The translations under genes were made by a program, and so were the position numbers. Source: Pseudonocardiales bacterium (GTDB lineage Bacteria; Actinomycetota; Actinomycetes; Mycobacteriales; Pseudonocardiaceae). From it: a stretch of 64,000 nt of DNA. Where the stretch lies: positions 215,090-279,089 of the forward strand of contig JAFAPC010000134.1 of NCBI GenBank assembly GCA_019247305.1, given 5' to 3'. Shown here piece by piece: positions 63,104 through 64,000 of this stretch. Position 1 is the first letter of the stretch; each line of letters starts with the position of its first letter. The notes beneath the pieces are model-generated. The model searched no databases, was not told the DNA's origin, and saw only the letters and a program-made list of their open reading frames with translations.

Positions 63104-64000
63104 TTAACCGACCGACAGGCGCGAACGCTGCTCGAACAACGCATCCGGGAACGGTGTCTGACCTTCGAGGAATTCGTGCAATACGCCGAAACCTTCGCCC
63201 GGGACCACCACGAACCCGGCACCCTGAGCCTGCGGCACCTGCAGCGACTCGTCAGCGGCCAACATCTCGGTGCGCTTCGACCGGCCACCGCCCGATTACT
63301 CGAACAAATCTTCGGCGAGCCGATCACCGCCCTCCTCGCCCCACCCGGGACCACCACCAGCGAGGGCGACAATCCCGCCAGCGAACTACGCCAACTCCTC
63401 AACACCACCCGGCGCATCGACCACTCGACTATCACGCTCCTGCACCAACAGCTCGATGTGCTCCGCCGACTTGATCGGCAGTTGGGCGCGGTCGTCGTCC
63501 ACGGCGAACTCAACGCCACAATCCGCTACGTCCAGGAGCTCGCCCATACAGCCTCACGCCGGGAACCCGGGAACTACTCGCCGCCCTGCTCTCCGAAATG
63601 CACCACCTCGCCGGATGGCAAGCACTCGACCTCGGCGACATCACCGAAGCCTGGCGGCATTACGGACACTCCCGGTCCAGCGCCGAGCAAGCCAACTCCG
63701 TCCCCCACAAATCGCATGCGGCCGCTGGACAAGCAATTGTCCTACGGGAAGCCGGAGCGACCGGCGACGCGGTAGACCTCCTCGACGCTACCTGCCGCCA
63801 AGCCGAGCCAGCGTCGCCACCCGTTCTGCGGTCTTGGCTGGCCGCCACGCACGGCGAAACCCTCGCCACCCACGGCAACCGCACCGCCAGCCTGCGCGCC
63901 TTCGACACGGCGGCCGAGTTGCTGCCCTGCGATACAACTGACGAGCGGCCTTACGTTGCGCTCGCCAGCGTGCACCTCGCCCGCTGGCGCGGCCAAGCAC
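63104..64000 (+). pseudogene. HTH regulator with helical C-terminal domain, start lost and frameshifted, runs off window
   Basis: After AGGAGG (63091-63096) the conserved N-terminus reads LTDRQARTLLEQRIRERCL, TFEEFVQYAETFARD, with TTA where a start codon is expected (63104); a later GTG 63176 would cut into the domain. The frame changes near 63550-63560, after YVQELAHTA, and the family sequence continues in another frame (PGTRELLAALLSEMHHLAGW, QALDLGDITEAWRHYG) to the end of the window without a stop. One base indel and the lost start make it a likely pseudogene. Intact relatives are long XRE-type regulators with TPR-like halves. Confidence 0.7.

Overview
The window looks like chromosome of a high-GC actinobacterium, most likely a member or relative of the Pseudonocardiales. 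Reasons: strong GC bias at third codon positions, many GTG starts, actinobacterial marker families (DUF3039, DUF3099, DUF4192, PAC2) and the order DUF3039 - DUF3099 - sigB - acuC - sulfurtransferase - dtxR/ideR - galE - DUF4192 - PAC2, which resembles the sigB/ideR neighbourhood of mycobacteria and corynebacteria. Genus cannot be fixed from the sequence alone.

Layout. 0-5 kb: a broken transposase, an intact AI-2E-type permease and a decayed acyltransferase/glycosyltransferase pair. 5-9.65 kb: a DUF305 lipoprotein, then a small integrative-element remnant (primase/polymerase-like operon, XRE regulator, tyrosine integrase killed by one nonsense and one frameshift mutation) beside a tRNA with anticodon CAU. 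9.7-12.25 kb: yaaA and a DEAD/DEAH helicase. 12.5-22.5 kb: a ferritin-like diiron protein and a set of genes for a nickel-pincer-nucleotide (NPN) enzyme: larE, larB and larC make the cofactor, and a LarA homologue that keeps its catalytic Lys and His residues sits in one strand-coherent run with a fatty acyl reductase-HAD fusion, a zinc alcohol dehydrogenase and a PlsC acyltransferase. This is the best candidate for an undescribed pathway: an NPN enzyme apparently working on, or feeding, a lipid.

23.1-35.8 kb: a biosynthetic cluster for 3-amino-4-hydroxybenzoate (3,4-AHBA). Aspartate kinase, a GriI-like aldolase and a GriH-like cyclase supply the ring; a phenylacetate-CoA-ligase-like enzyme and an FAD monooxygenase lie in the same operon; a multicopper oxidase of the phenoxazinone synthase/bilirubin oxidase type, a large LuxR (LAL) activator and an MFS exporter flank it. 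No PKS or NRPS is present, so a small aminophenol or phenoxazinone-like product is inferred. 36-37.7 kb: two translationally coupled homologues of the molybdenum storage protein (MosA/MosB).

37.9-52.1 kb is mainly core: DUF3099, a PHA locus (phasin-like protein, XRE regulator, PHA synthase), dtd, sigB, acuC, a rhodanese, dtxR, galE, DUF4192, PAC2, a truncated VapBC pair and TerC behind a candidate Mn2+ riboswitch. 52.4-59.2 kb: a hydrolase-ABC ATPase fusion with its permease, a glycerophosphodiesterase, a FIST protein and a Tat-exported polysaccharide deacetylase. 59.2-62.75 kb: an NLR-like STAND ATPase with nine WD40 repeats, preceded by a small frameshifted Bell-like protein. The two share a short motif (C-terminal in one, N-terminal in the other), as expected for a prion-like amyloid-signalling cell-death pair. 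The window ends in a broken HTH regulator.

Broken genes cluster in accessory stretches (0-9.5, 22.6-23.1, 62.3-64 kb), while core genes are intact. That argues for real decay rather than random sequencing error, though each single-base lesion should be checked against reads.
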